Below, piece after piece: positions 24,391 to 33,346 of a DNA stretch of 64,000 nt. Source of the DNA: Adlercreutzia hattorii (lineage in GTDB: Bacteria > Actinomycetota > Coriobacteriia > Coriobacteriales > Eggerthellaceae); assembly GCF_011405655.1 (NCBI RefSeq), contig NZ_AP022829.1, positions 62,001-126,000 on the forward strand. The letters are read 5' to 3'. Each line of letters opens with the position of its first letter. Position 1 is the stretch's first letter. The position numbers and the translations under genes were made by a program. The notes beneath the pieces were generated by a model, which was given only the letters and a program-made list of their open reading frames with translations, was not told the DNA's origin and did not search any database.

Positions 24391-24987
24391 CTATTCCGTA
24401 GCATCCTCCGCATCAACCACGGCCACAGCCTCTTCAGCAGCCTCGGCGAGGTCGGCGGCCTCGGCAACTTCGGCAGCCTCTTCGGCGTCATCTTCGTCGC
24501 GGTAGCGCTCGTCGATCTCGTCGTCGGTGTAGGCGACCGGCTCTTTCAGGGCCGCCATGAAGTTCGGGGCCTCGCCGATGTAGGCGGCCTCGGATTCGAA
24601 GGTATAAGCGCCCTCGTCATCGACCTCATACAGGTAGGCGATGGCGTAACCCTCATCGGCACCCGGCACGCCGCCCTCAGCAATGAGCGCATCCTTCACG
24701 CCATCGTCGGTTTCAATGTAGCCGTCGTAGCAGAAGGCGTAGCAGTCGGCCCCGCGGGCGCCGCGCACGTTCTTCTCGGCCGCCTCGAAGCACTCCTCGG
24801 CGGAATCGCCCGGGTGCGACTCGATGAACAGATTGTCCTTCACGACGAGCGTGGTGAAGGGGATGACGTCCTCCCCGCCCTCGATCTTCTCTTTGGCCTC
24901 GTCCAGGGCGAAGACGAGCACGCGCTCCAGCTCGTCGGGAATCTCCGGCACCTCGGTACTCGCGTTCTCAATGTTGCGATCGGCCAC
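24391..24987 (-). CDS. Hypothetical protein with acidic alanine-rich tail
   Basis: The family is not recognised. The 198-residue, strongly acidic soluble protein has a folded-looking core (ELERVLVFALDEAKEKIEGG ... FCYDGYI ... AIAYLYEVDDEGAY). Its last 40 residues are almost only Ala, Glu, Asp and Val and are probably disordered. The GTG start is chosen for its AAAGGAGG site; the in-frame stretch upstream looks non-coding. It is transcribed alone with its own terminator. Confidence 0.7.
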   Translation of the reverse strand: MADRNIENASTEVPEIPDELERVLVFALDEAKEKIEGGEDVIPFTTLVVKDNLFIESHPGDSAEECFEAAEKNVRGARGADCYAFCYDGYIETDDGVKDALIAEGGVPGADEGYAIAYLYEVDDEGAYTFESEAAYIGEAPNFMAALKEPVAYTDDEIDERYRDEDDAEEAAEVAEAADLAEAAEEAVAVVDAEDATE

Positions 24988-25366
24988 GGAGGGCCTCCTT
25001 TCCTTCAGGTTCACAGGCGGCGCAACCTCCTGCGCGTCGGCCTGCATCACGGGGCGCCTTCTTCGGCGCTTCGTTGCTTGCCCGTAGTGTAAAGCAACGA
25101 CCTCGCAACTCAAGCCACAACACGGCGACAAACGGGCAGCGCGGGCAACCGCTTCGGTGAGGCTTCGCCCCTTGCCGCAGAGCAAGAACGAAGTTCGGCG
25201 GGGACAAACGGCGACCGGAGCGCGTCACTTTATCGTCAGACGCAGCACCCGTTTCAGCATAGCGACAATCCCCCGCTGTCCGTGGCGCAGAGAACTTGAT
25301 GTGGGAAACTTTTCTCATTACAAGCAAGGTCAGCAAACGGGCAGGGAAAGGCGCAAGCGGGCGCAT
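24988..25366. other. Gene-free divergent promoter region
   Basis: About 380 bases lie between the divergent acidic-tail gene and the first YhgE gene. I see G/C-rich partial hairpins but no RNA gene, tRNA or clear operator. Confidence 0.4.
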
Positions 25367-27961
25367 ATGCTGAAGCGGATGCGGACATATCTGGGAGTGA
25401 TCTTCGCCATTTTCGCGCGGGATGTGAAACGGGTGCTGCGCAACCCTGTCGCGCTCGTCATCGCCTTGGGCATGATCGTCATGCCGTCGGCTTACGCCTG
25501 GTACGTGGTAGCGGCCAACTGGGACCCCTACAGCAACACGGCCGATATGCTGGTGGCCGTGGCCAACGAGGATGCTGGGGCCGACAGCCCTGAGACGGGG
25601 CATTTGGACGTGGGCGCACAGGTGGTGGCCCAGTTGCACGACAACCACGAGATGGGCTGGGAATTCACCGACGCCGAGGCGGCCATAAACGGCGTCTACG
25701 AGGGACGCTACTGGGCGGCACTCGTCATCCCGAAGGATTTCAGCGAAGACTTCGCCAGCGTGTTCACCGGCGACTTCACCCAGCCGACCATCGACTACTA
25801 CGTGAACGAGAAGCCCTCCTCCATCGCGCCCAAGGTGACCGACGCGGCGGCCAACGCCGTTGAGGCGGCCGTCAACGAGAACTTCGTGAAGACGGTGTCG
25901 GAGAAGGTGGTGGAAACGACCCAGAAGGTGGGGGCCGAGGCGGAAGAGAAGGCCGACGCCGCCGAGGGCAGCCTCACCGCCGGCGTTCGCAGCGCCAAGG
26001 AGACCGTGGGCGAAACCCACGCGACCCTGGAAGGACTCGTCGGCACCGTGGACGACACGCGGACGTCCGTCGCTCGCGCCGACGATACTCTGGCGGGGCT
26101 TCAAGACGATGTGCCACATCTGCTGGAGGCCATCGGGCAATCGAAGGAACTGCTCGCGAAGGCGCGGAGCACCGTGAACGAGTACGGAACGGCGCTTTCC
26201 AAGAACGCCACCGACGGAGCGTTGCAATTGTCGAGCGCCGCTGCGCAGGCCCAGCGCGCCTTGGGCACTGTGAGCAGCGATGTCGCAGCGGCCGAAGCGG
26301 CCACCAATACGGCCCTCGCCACGGCCGAGGGGCTGCTGGCCGACAACAAGACGCTCGTGAGCGACCTCACCGCCCAGGCCGGAGCGGCCGGCGCTGATCC
26401 GGCCATCGCGCAAGCTCTCTCCGAAGCCCGGGCCGCCAACGAGCGGCTGACGACCACCACCGACGCCCTGCGCACGGCCTCAGACGACCTGGCTTCCACG
26501 GCCGACTCCCTGGAAACCGAGGCGAGCGCGCTGGATACGGCGGCGCAATCAGCCTCTGAAACTATTCGCGCCACCGCGGCCACCTTCCAGGACAGCGTGC
26601 TGCCAGACATCACGACCAGCCTGGATTCCCTGGTGGAAGCCTGCGGCACCTTGGAAGGGGCCCTGCGCGGGCTCACTCCCTCGCTCGCCGAGGCGCGGGC
26701 CATTTTGGGGCAGCTCGGCGACACGCTGACCTCTTCCGAGACCTCGCTTTCCACCACGTCCGATTCCCTGGGCACCATGGAGACGAACCTGGAGCAGTCG
26801 CTCACCGACCTGACCGCGCTGCAGAACTCCGCCACCGTGAAGGACTTGGCGGAATACCTGAAGGCCGACCCGGAGAAGATCGGCGCCTTCATGGCCGCGC
26901 CCGTGGCCCTGGACACGCAACTGGTGTATCCCGTGAAGAACTACGGCAGCGGTGTTGCCCCCTTCTTCACGAACCTGGCCCTGTGGGTGGCCGGCTTCAT
27001 CCTCATGGCCATGGTGAAGCTGCGCGTCGATCCGGAGGGGCTGCCGAAGTTCACCGCCGTGCAGGCCTACTTCGGACGCTGGCTGTTCTACGTGGTGTGC
27101 GGGCTGGCCATGGGGCTCGTCTGCTGCGTGGGCGATTTGGCCCTCGGGATTCAGTGCGAAAGTCCGGCGGCCTTCATCGGCGCGGGGCTGCTCACGGTGT
27201 TCGTGGACGTGAACCTCATGTTCGCGCTGGCCTACGCATTTAGGCACATCGGGAAGGCCATCGCGGTCATTCTGCTCATCGTGCAGATTCCCGGCTCCTC
27301 GGGCATGTTCCCCATCGAGATGATGCCGGACTTTTTCCAGGTCATTCACCCGCTTCTGCCCTTCACCTATTCCATCGACGCCATGCGCGAGGCCATCGGC
27401 GGCTTTTACGCGATGGATTACCTGCACGACATGTTGCTGCTGGGACTTTTGTTCGTGCCCCTGGGGTTCGCCATCGGGCTGGGCATCGGGCGCTGCGATT
27501 TCAATTTGAACCTCATGTTCGACGAGAAGCTGGGAGCAACCGACCTGCTTCTGGCCGAGCCGGTCACGGCCAGCGCCAAAGCCGCGGGGCAGACGCCCGC
27601 CCGATACCGCACGCGCACGCTCGTCCGCGCGCTGCTGAACATCGACGCCTTCCGCCAGGCTCTCATCGCCCGAGCCGAGCGTTTCCACCGCGCCTACCCG
27701 GTGCTGCGGCGCATCGGCTGGGTGGCGCTCGTCGCGCAGCCGCTTGTCACCTTCGCCATTATGGTGCTGGTGCATGCCGATGTGGACACGCGGGTCATGA
27801 TGCTCATGGCCATGGTGGTGGGGGTCATCGTGGTGGACACGTATCTCATCGTGATTTCATACCTGGACACCAACCTCGCGCACCAGCTTGCCCTGGCGAA
27901 CCTGAGCACCGAGGAACTGCAGAAGCGCGCCAGCGGGCAAATCGGTGGTGATTCGGCGTGA
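25367..27961 (+). CDS. YhgE/Pip-family membrane protein, first of a pair
   Basis: The 864-residue protein has one N-terminal helix (ALVIALGMIVMPSAYAWYVVAANWDPY, the YhgE/Pip signature) and an extracellular domain of over 500 residues rich in Ala/Thr/Ser/Glu heptad-like coiled coils. Five C-terminal ABC-2-like helices and an extra hydrophobic pair follow near the end. Relatives include phage-infection protein and the EsaA component of type VII secretion. The ATG at 25367 lacks a strong ribosome site; 25379 is an alternative. It overlaps the next gene by GTGA. Confidence 0.88.
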   Translation: MLKRMRTYLGVIFAIFARDVKRVLRNPVALVIALGMIVMPSAYAWYVVAANWDPYSNTADMLVAVANEDAGADSPETGHLDVGAQVVAQLHDNHEMGWEFTDAEAAINGVYEGRYWAALVIPKDFSEDFASVFTGDFTQPTIDYYVNEKPSSIAPKVTDAAANAVEAAVNENFVKTVSEKVVETTQKVGAEAEEKADAAEGSLTAGVRSAKETVGETHATLEGLVGTVDDTRTSVARADDTLAGLQDDVPHLLEAIGQSKELLAKARSTVNEYGTALSKNATDGALQLSSAAAQAQRALGTVSSDVAAAEAATNTALATAEGLLADNKTLVSDLTAQAGAAGADPAIAQALSEARAANERLTTTTDALRTASDDLASTADSLETEASALDTAAQSASETIRATAATFQDSVLPDITTSLDSLVEACGTLEGALRGLTPSLAEARAILGQLGDTLTSSETSLSTTSDSLGTMETNLEQSLTDLTALQNSATVKDLAEYLKADPEKIGAFMAAPVALDTQLVYPVKNYGSGVAPFFTNLALWVAGFILMAMVKLRVDPEGLPKFTAVQAYFGRWLFYVVCGLAMGLVCCVGDLALGIQCESPAAFIGAGLLTVFVDVNLMFALAYAFRHIGKAIAVILLIVQIPGSSGMFPIEMMPDFFQVIHPLLPFTYSIDAMREAIGGFYAMDYLHDMLLLGLLFVPLGFAIGLGIGRCDFNLNLMFDEKLGATDLLLAEPVTASAKAAGQTPARYRTRTLVRALLNIDAFRQALIARAERFHRAYPVLRRIGWVALVAQPLVTFAIMVLVHADVDTRVMMLMAMVVGVIVVDTYLIVISYLDTNLAHQLALANLSTEELQKRASGQIGGDSA

Positions 27962-30132
27962 GGGTGATTTGGGACATTTTCATCGGTGACGTGCGGAACC
28001 TGTTCCGGAACGTCATTGCCGCCATTGTGGTGATGGGGCTCGCGCTCGTGCCGCCCATGTACGCCTGGTTCACGACGCTCGGCTTCTGGGATCCCTACAG
28101 CAACACCGGCAACATCAAAGTGGCCGTGGCCTCGGAAGACGCCGGCTACACCTCCGACCTTATCCCGACGCCCATTAACGCCGGCGAGCAGATCATCGGC
28201 AAGCTGCGGGCCAACGACCAGTTCGCCTGGCAGTTCGTCAGCGCCGATGAGGCCGTGCACGGCGTGCGCTCGGGAGAGTATTACGCGGCGCTCGTCATCC
28301 CGAAGGAGTTCTCGCGCGACCTCATGACCGTGTTTACCGACGACATCACCGAACCGAGGATCATCTACTACGACAACGAGAAGGAGAACGCCATCGCCCA
28401 GCGTGTGACGGGCACCGGGGCGAGCACCCTGCAGGAGACCATCGACGAGACGTTCACGGAAACCGTGGCATCGGTGGCCCTGGGCACCACGAGCAGCCTC
28501 ACTTCGTTCATGAGCGGGGACGGCATCCTCACCTACGCGCAAACCCTGGGGTCGCGCCTTGGCGAGGCCGTGGGCGAAGTAGGAGCGGCGGCCGATCAGG
28601 CTCAGGCCTACGCCGATCTCATGAGCTCCACCACCTCACTCGTGGATGCGACGGCAAGCATTCTAAAGGAGGCAGGGAAGGCACCGGATGCCACGGCACC
28701 TCTGGTGAGCGAAGCGCGCAACGGGCTGACGAGCGCTCAAGACGGCCTTTCCGCCGCAAGCACCGCAGCCGAGAAGACGCTCGCAGCCGCCGACGCCAGC
28801 TACGATGCTGTGGCCCGCGCCGCTGATGAGGCCTTCGCCACCATGAAGGACGATCCGGCGGCGGCCCAGGGCGTGCTAGCCGCTTGCCGTTCGGACGTGC
28901 AGGGCCTTGCGCAGGCCTACCAGACCATGCGCGACGCCCTGGCCGGCGCCGATCCGTCAAGCCCCGCCATTGGCGCCCTTGACCGCATCATCGCCCAGCT
29001 GGATACCCTGGAGGCGAACCTCGACACCGCCGAGAACGCCATTGGCGCGGACGCGGCATCCATCGACGAGAAGCACGCCAAGGTGACCGACAGCATCAAC
29101 CAAGCGCGGGCAGCTCTGCGTGATTCGATGAGCACCTACAACGATCAGCTGAAGGGCGAGCTGGCCTCGCTGGCCGACAGCCTGCAGAAGGTGGGCACCG
29201 ACACCCAAACTCTGGCCGGCTCGCTGAAGGACACGGCGGAAAGCCTGGGCGACAGCACCGATTCTCTGGCCGCAAACCTCGCCACCGCCGAGGCGTCGCT
29301 GCGCAAGACCGCCGAAACGCTGCGCACGGCAGAAAGCCAGCTCGCCCAGGCCCGCGACGACCTGCGGCACGCCCTGGACACCGGCGACATCGACGAGGTG
29401 CGCCGCATCATCGGCGACAACCCGGCCGCCATCGCCCAGTTCCTCGCCGCGCCGACGCACCTGGAGCGTCACGCGGTGTACCCCATGGCCGACAACGGCA
29501 GCGCCATGAGCCCCTTCTATACCTCCCTTGCCCTGTGGATCGGCGCCATCTTCATGGTAGCCCTTATGAGCGTGTCCGTCTCCCCCGCGCGCCAGGCCGC
29601 CCTAACGCGGAAGTTCGGGCGCGCGCCGCGGACGGCTGAGTTGTACCTCGGACGCTACGGAGTGTTCTGCCTGATAGGCCTCGCCCAAGCGCTCATCGTG
29701 GGGCTCGGCAACGTGTTCTTCCTCGGCGTGGAATGCGAGCACTTCTGGCTGTATCTGGCGGCGTGCTGTTTGGCATCGGTGGTGTTCACGAACCTGGTGT
29801 ACACGCTGACGGTGTCCTTCGGCAACATCGGGAAGGCGCTGGCCATCATCGGGCTCGTGCTGCAGCTGGCCGGCGCCGGCGGCCTCATGCCGGTGCAGAT
29901 GCTGTCGGCCCCGCTGTTCCAGGAGATTTACCCGTGGCTGCCCTTCGCCCATTCCATGCCGGCGCTGGAAGGGGCCATGGCCGGCATCTACGGCGACCAG
30001 TACCTCGTGCAGATGGGCCTGCTCGCGGCCATCCTGGTGCCGAGCCTCATTCTCGGCCTCGTCCTGCGGCGCCCCGTCATCCGGCTGAACCGGTGGGTGC
30101 TCGCCAAGCTGGACGGGACGAAGTTCCTCTAG
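27958..30132 (+). CDS. YhgE/Pip-family membrane protein, second of a pair
   Basis: The 724-residue paralogue of the preceding protein shares the WDPYSNTGNIKVAVASEDAG region, a long coiled-coil exterior (with repeated DxLxxSLxxxxT patterns) and five C-terminal helices. It starts with GTG overlapping the previous stop, so the two are probably made in equal amounts and may act as a heterodimer in export or envelope function. No ATPase is encoded nearby. Confidence 0.88.
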   Translation: MRVIWDIFIGDVRNLFRNVIAAIVVMGLALVPPMYAWFTTLGFWDPYSNTGNIKVAVASEDAGYTSDLIPTPINAGEQIIGKLRANDQFAWQFVSADEAVHGVRSGEYYAALVIPKEFSRDLMTVFTDDITEPRIIYYDNEKENAIAQRVTGTGASTLQETIDETFTETVASVALGTTSSLTSFMSGDGILTYAQTLGSRLGEAVGEVGAAADQAQAYADLMSSTTSLVDATASILKEAGKAPDATAPLVSEARNGLTSAQDGLSAASTAAEKTLAAADASYDAVARAADEAFATMKDDPAAAQGVLAACRSDVQGLAQAYQTMRDALAGADPSSPAIGALDRIIAQLDTLEANLDTAENAIGADAASIDEKHAKVTDSINQARAALRDSMSTYNDQLKGELASLADSLQKVGTDTQTLAGSLKDTAESLGDSTDSLAANLATAEASLRKTAETLRTAESQLAQARDDLRHALDTGDIDEVRRIIGDNPAAIAQFLAAPTHLERHAVYPMADNGSAMSPFYTSLALWIGAIFMVALMSVSVSPARQAALTRKFGRAPRTAELYLGRYGVFCLIGLAQALIVGLGNVFFLGVECEHFWLYLAACCLASVVFTNLVYTLTVSFGNIGKALAIIGLVLQLAGAGGLMPVQMLSAPLFQEIYPWLPFAHSMPALEGAMAGIYGDQYLVQMGLLAAILVPSLILGLVLRRPVIRLNRWVLAKLDGTKFL

Positions 30133-30167
30133 CGCCTCGCCGCGTACAGGCACCTGTCGATGGTCTT

Positions 30168-30203
30168 AAGCTCGCCAAGCTAGATGAGACGAGCCTCGCC
30201 GCG
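30168..30203 (+). pseudogene. Short duplicated tail of the YhgE gene
   Basis: CTCGCCAAGCTAGATGAGAC and the following GCCTCGCCGCG resemble the last bases of the preceding gene (30099-30143), lacking the FL-stop stretch. It would encode LAKLDETSLAAL, matching LAKLDGTKFL. It is a relic of a third or duplicated copy. Confidence 0.45.
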
Positions 30204-30376
30204 CTTTCGTCAAATGGCCAAAAAATACGCGCTGACTGCTTTTCGGAGGGCTCTTTTTCTCCTTTCGCTTTCCTCCGCGCTCGCACGTTCGCTACAACGG
30301 GATTCTGACCTGGTAAAACTTGACACGCGGGAAGCGACGCCTTCAAAATCGCGGGCCAATACTGCAGCTGTCGCGG

Positions 30377-30560
30377 GTTTTTTGGCCAAAAAGCGTCAGG
30401 CACGCCCCTTTATATACAGTTCACGCATGGTTTTTGGCCAACAGCGGCTTAATCATGAGACGCTTGTGCAGTTTGCAGACGCTTGTGCAGTTTGCGCGCC
30501 GTTTTTGGCCAGTAACGACCTAGCGAGGGGCACCCGTGCAGTCTGCACACGGTTTTTGAC
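30377..30560. repeat. Private repeats: GTTTTTGGCCA and a 19-bp tandem
   Basis: GTTTTTGGCCA occurs from 30431 and 30501, with TTTTTTGGCCAAAAA at about 30379 and an inverted form (TGGCCAAAAAA) at about 30213. AGACGCTTGTGCAGTTTGC is repeated exactly in tandem at 30459-30477 and 30478-30496, with a partial third copy (GTGCAGTCTGCA, 30537). The 450-bp gap between yhgE and hydF holds no gene. Confidence 0.75.
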
Positions 30561-30584
30561 CGCTTTTCCTCTCGCGTAGCAGCT

Positions 30585-31889
30585 TCATTCCAGCGGGGCG
30601 AGGGCGCGGGGGAGGATGTTGTGGGCGCGGGCGATGGTCATGCCGTAGTTGGTGAAGGGGGCCTGCTGGGCGCGGGCGCGCTGGAGGCGCGAGGCCATGT
30701 CGCGGGCGTTCAAGGTGCAGCCGCCGCAGTGGACGATGGCGGCATAGGGGGAAAGATCGTCGGGGAAGTCGCGGCCGGAGGTGAAGGCGAACTGGGGCTC
30801 GGCACCGCTGATAGCGCAAATGAGCCGGGGCAGCTTCACCGTGCCGATGTCCTCGCAGGTACGGTGGTGGGTGCAGCCCTCGGCGATGAGCACCGTGTCG
30901 TCGTCGGTAAGGTTTTCCAAAGCGCGCACCGCTTCCAGCTGGGCGGCCAGGTCACCCTTGTAGCGAGCCATAAGGATGGAAAACGACGTAAGCGGCACAT
31001 CCGCCGGCAAAAGGGCGTCCACCTCGCCGAAGGCCTGGGAGTCGGTCACCACCAGGCGCGGCGGTCGGGCGAGGGCGGCCAGCAGGTCGGGCAGGCCTTC
31101 CACGCCGGTGGCGCAGGGGAAGGCGCCGGCGTCCAGCGCGTCGCGCATGACCTGTTGCTGGGGCAGAATGATGCGACCCTTGGGCGCGGCAGAATCCAGC
31201 GGGATGACGAGCACCACCACGTCACCGGGCGTAAGCAGGTCGCCCACGAGCCGCCGCTCCTCCACTGCACCAGTGGCCAGGGTGGCAAGCGCGCGCTTCA
31301 GGTCGCTCAGCCCCTCCCCCGTCAGCGCCGACACGCGCACGCGGGCGGCCCGTGCGGAAGCGCCATCGTTTTCGGCGGAGGCCGTGGCGTTGTGGTCAGC
31401 GCCTTCCGAGAGGGGCTCGCTATCCGAAGCGTCCGTCCCCGGGCGCGGCGAAGGCAGCGACGACTCCGCAGCGCCGGCTCGCCCGCTTTCCGCAAGCAAA
31501 TCGGCCTTATTCTCCGCAATCACATAGGGAATGCGGCGCGTTTGGAAGGCGGCGAGGAGTTTCTCGTCGAAAGGGGTGAGGCTGCGTGTGGCATCCACCA
31601 CGAGCACAGCCACGTCGGCTTCGTTCAGCGCGGCCTCGGCCCGCTGGACGCGCAGGTCGCCTACGTCGCCGGCGTCGTCGATACCTGGAGCGTCAACAAT
31701 GAGCACGGGACCGGCCGGCGCCAGTTCCATGGCTTTGCGCACCGGGTCGGTGGTGGTGCCGGCCACATCGGACACTACGGAGACGGTCTGGTTCGTCAGC
31801 GCGTTCACCAGGCTGGACTTGCCGGCGTTGCGCACGCCGAAAAAGACGATGTGGGCGCGCTCGCCGGAAGGGGTATCGTTCAGAGACAT
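30585..31889 (-). CDS. hydF: [FeFe]-hydrogenase maturation GTPase HydF
   Basis: This is the 434-residue scaffold on which the 2Fe subcluster is assembled before transfer to HydA. The GTPase domain has GVRNAGKSS near residue 18, DVAGTT and DAPG; a dimerisation domain follows. The cluster-binding C-terminus has the HydF motif HRTC ... HCGGC. A Ser/Glu/Ala-rich insertion of about 40 residues (around 150-190) sits in the GTPase domain. The ATG has GGAGGAG. It is the last gene of the hydrogenase operon. Confidence 0.95.
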   Translation of the reverse strand: MSLNDTPSGERAHIVFFGVRNAGKSSLVNALTNQTVSVVSDVAGTTTDPVRKAMELAPAGPVLIVDAPGIDDAGDVGDLRVQRAEAALNEADVAVLVVDATRSLTPFDEKLLAAFQTRRIPYVIAENKADLLAESGRAGAAESSLPSPRPGTDASDSEPLSEGADHNATASAENDGASARAARVRVSALTGEGLSDLKRALATLATGAVEERRLVGDLLTPGDVVVLVIPLDSAAPKGRIILPQQQVMRDALDAGAFPCATGVEGLPDLLAALARPPRLVVTDSQAFGEVDALLPADVPLTSFSILMARYKGDLAAQLEAVRALENLTDDDTVLIAEGCTHHRTCEDIGTVKLPRLICAISGAEPQFAFTSGRDFPDDLSPYAAIVHCGGCTLNARDMASRLQRARAQQAPFTNYGMTIARAHNILPRALAPLE

Positions 31890-31900
31890 GCGAACTCCTC

Positions 31901-33346
31901 CTAGAACCGGAAGTCGCGCTCGCTGGTGCGGACGCGGGCGAGGTAGTCGGCGGCCAGGGTGCGGCGGCGGTCGTCGGGAACGCGGGCGAGCTCGGTGTCG
32001 ATCATCTTCCACCCCTTCTCCGCCACGGCGGGGCTGGCGTAGTCGCACAGGTACTCCCCCAGCGTGAGCAGGGCGTTCGGCTGGCAGAAGTCCTGGATCT
32101 GGCCGCTCTTGCAGAACTCCATAAAGCGGTCGCCGGTGCGGCCGGCGCGGTAGCAGGCGGTGCAGAAGCTGGGGAGGTGGCCCTCGTCCATGAGCCAGCC
32201 GATGACCTCGTCCAAGGTGCGCGTATCGGACACATCGAACTGCTCGGTGTCGTGGGGGCGCGTCTCTTCCCCGTAGCCGCCCACGCTCGTGCGGCTGCCG
32301 CCGGAGATCTGCGAGACGCCCAGCTGAAGCGCCGCCGCGCGCACCGCCTGCGACTCGCGGGTGGAGATGATCATACCCGTATAGGGCACGGCGATGCGGA
32401 TGAGTGCGATGATCTTCTCGAACATCTCGTCGGGAATGCCGTTGTCGAAAGCGTCGGGGTCGATGTCGCTCGCCGGCTTCACCCGCGGCACCGAGATGGT
32501 GTGCGGGCCCACGCCGAACACCGCTTCCAAATGCTCCGCGTGCATGAGCAGGCCGGCGAACTCGTAGGCGTAGCCCTCCAAGCCGAACAGCACGCCGAGC
32601 CCCACGTCGTCGATGCCGGCGGCCATGGCGCGGTCGTGGGCCTCGGTGTGCCAGGCGTAGTCGGCCTTGGGGCCCGAGGGGTGCAGCTCCTCGTAGCGGG
32701 CGCGGTGGTAGGTCTCCTGGAACAGGATGTAGGTGCCGATCTCCGCGGCCTTCAGCTGGCGGTAGGCGTCCTCGGTCGTGGCGGCGATGTTCACATTCAC
32801 GCGGCGGATGGCCCCGTTTTTGTGCTTGGTGCCGTAGATGGTCTCAAGACTCTCCAGAATGTAGTCAAGCGGGTTGTGGATCGGATCTTCCCCCGCCTCG
32901 ATGGCCAGGCGCTTGTGGCCCATGTCCTGCAGGGCGACGACCTCGGCGCGGATCTCCTCCTGCGTGAGCTTGCGACGCGGGATGTCGCGGTTCTTCGCGT
33001 GGTAGGGGCAGTACAGGCACCCGTTCACGCAGTAGTTAGAAAGGTACAGCGGAGCAAACAGCACGATACGGTTGCCGTAGTAGGCCTGCTTGATGTCGCG
33101 GGCCAGCTGGCGGATCTCGGCGTTCACCTCCGGATCCTCGCAGGCCAGAAGCACCGAGGCCTCGCGATGGGTGAGCGTCGTGCCGTGGTCGTGGGCCGGC
33201 GTCAGGTTCGCCCGGGCCTTCTCCAGAATGGAACGAGCCAGGGCCGCATCGTTCTTGTGCGCCTCGGCGTAAGCCAGGGTGTCGAAGATTTCCTCGTGGT
33301 TGATGAACTCGTCGGCCCGGGGCGAGCGCACGTTGTAGCTGCTCAT
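31901..33346 (-). CDS. hydG: [FeFe]-hydrogenase maturase HydG (tyrosine lyase)
   Basis: This 481-residue radical SAM enzyme splits tyrosine to supply CO and cyanide ligands of the H-cluster. The SAM cluster motif is NYCVNGCLYCPYH (CxxxCxxC). The auxiliary-cluster cysteines lie at the C-terminus (FCTACYRAGRTGDRFMEFC). It overlaps hydE by four bases and hydF follows after 11 bases. Length and motifs are normal for HydG rather than ThiH. Confidence 0.96.
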   Translation of the reverse strand: MSSYNVRSPRADEFINHEEIFDTLAYAEAHKNDAALARSILEKARANLTPAHDHGTTLTHREASVLLACEDPEVNAEIRQLARDIKQAYYGNRIVLFAPLYLSNYCVNGCLYCPYHAKNRDIPRRKLTQEEIRAEVVALQDMGHKRLAIEAGEDPIHNPLDYILESLETIYGTKHKNGAIRRVNVNIAATTEDAYRQLKAAEIGTYILFQETYHRARYEELHPSGPKADYAWHTEAHDRAMAAGIDDVGLGVLFGLEGYAYEFAGLLMHAEHLEAVFGVGPHTISVPRVKPASDIDPDAFDNGIPDEMFEKIIALIRIAVPYTGMIISTRESQAVRAAALQLGVSQISGGSRTSVGGYGEETRPHDTEQFDVSDTRTLDEVIGWLMDEGHLPSFCTACYRAGRTGDRFMEFCKSGQIQDFCQPNALLTLGEYLCDYASPAVAEKGWKMIDTELARVPDDRRRTLAADYLARVRTSERDFRF

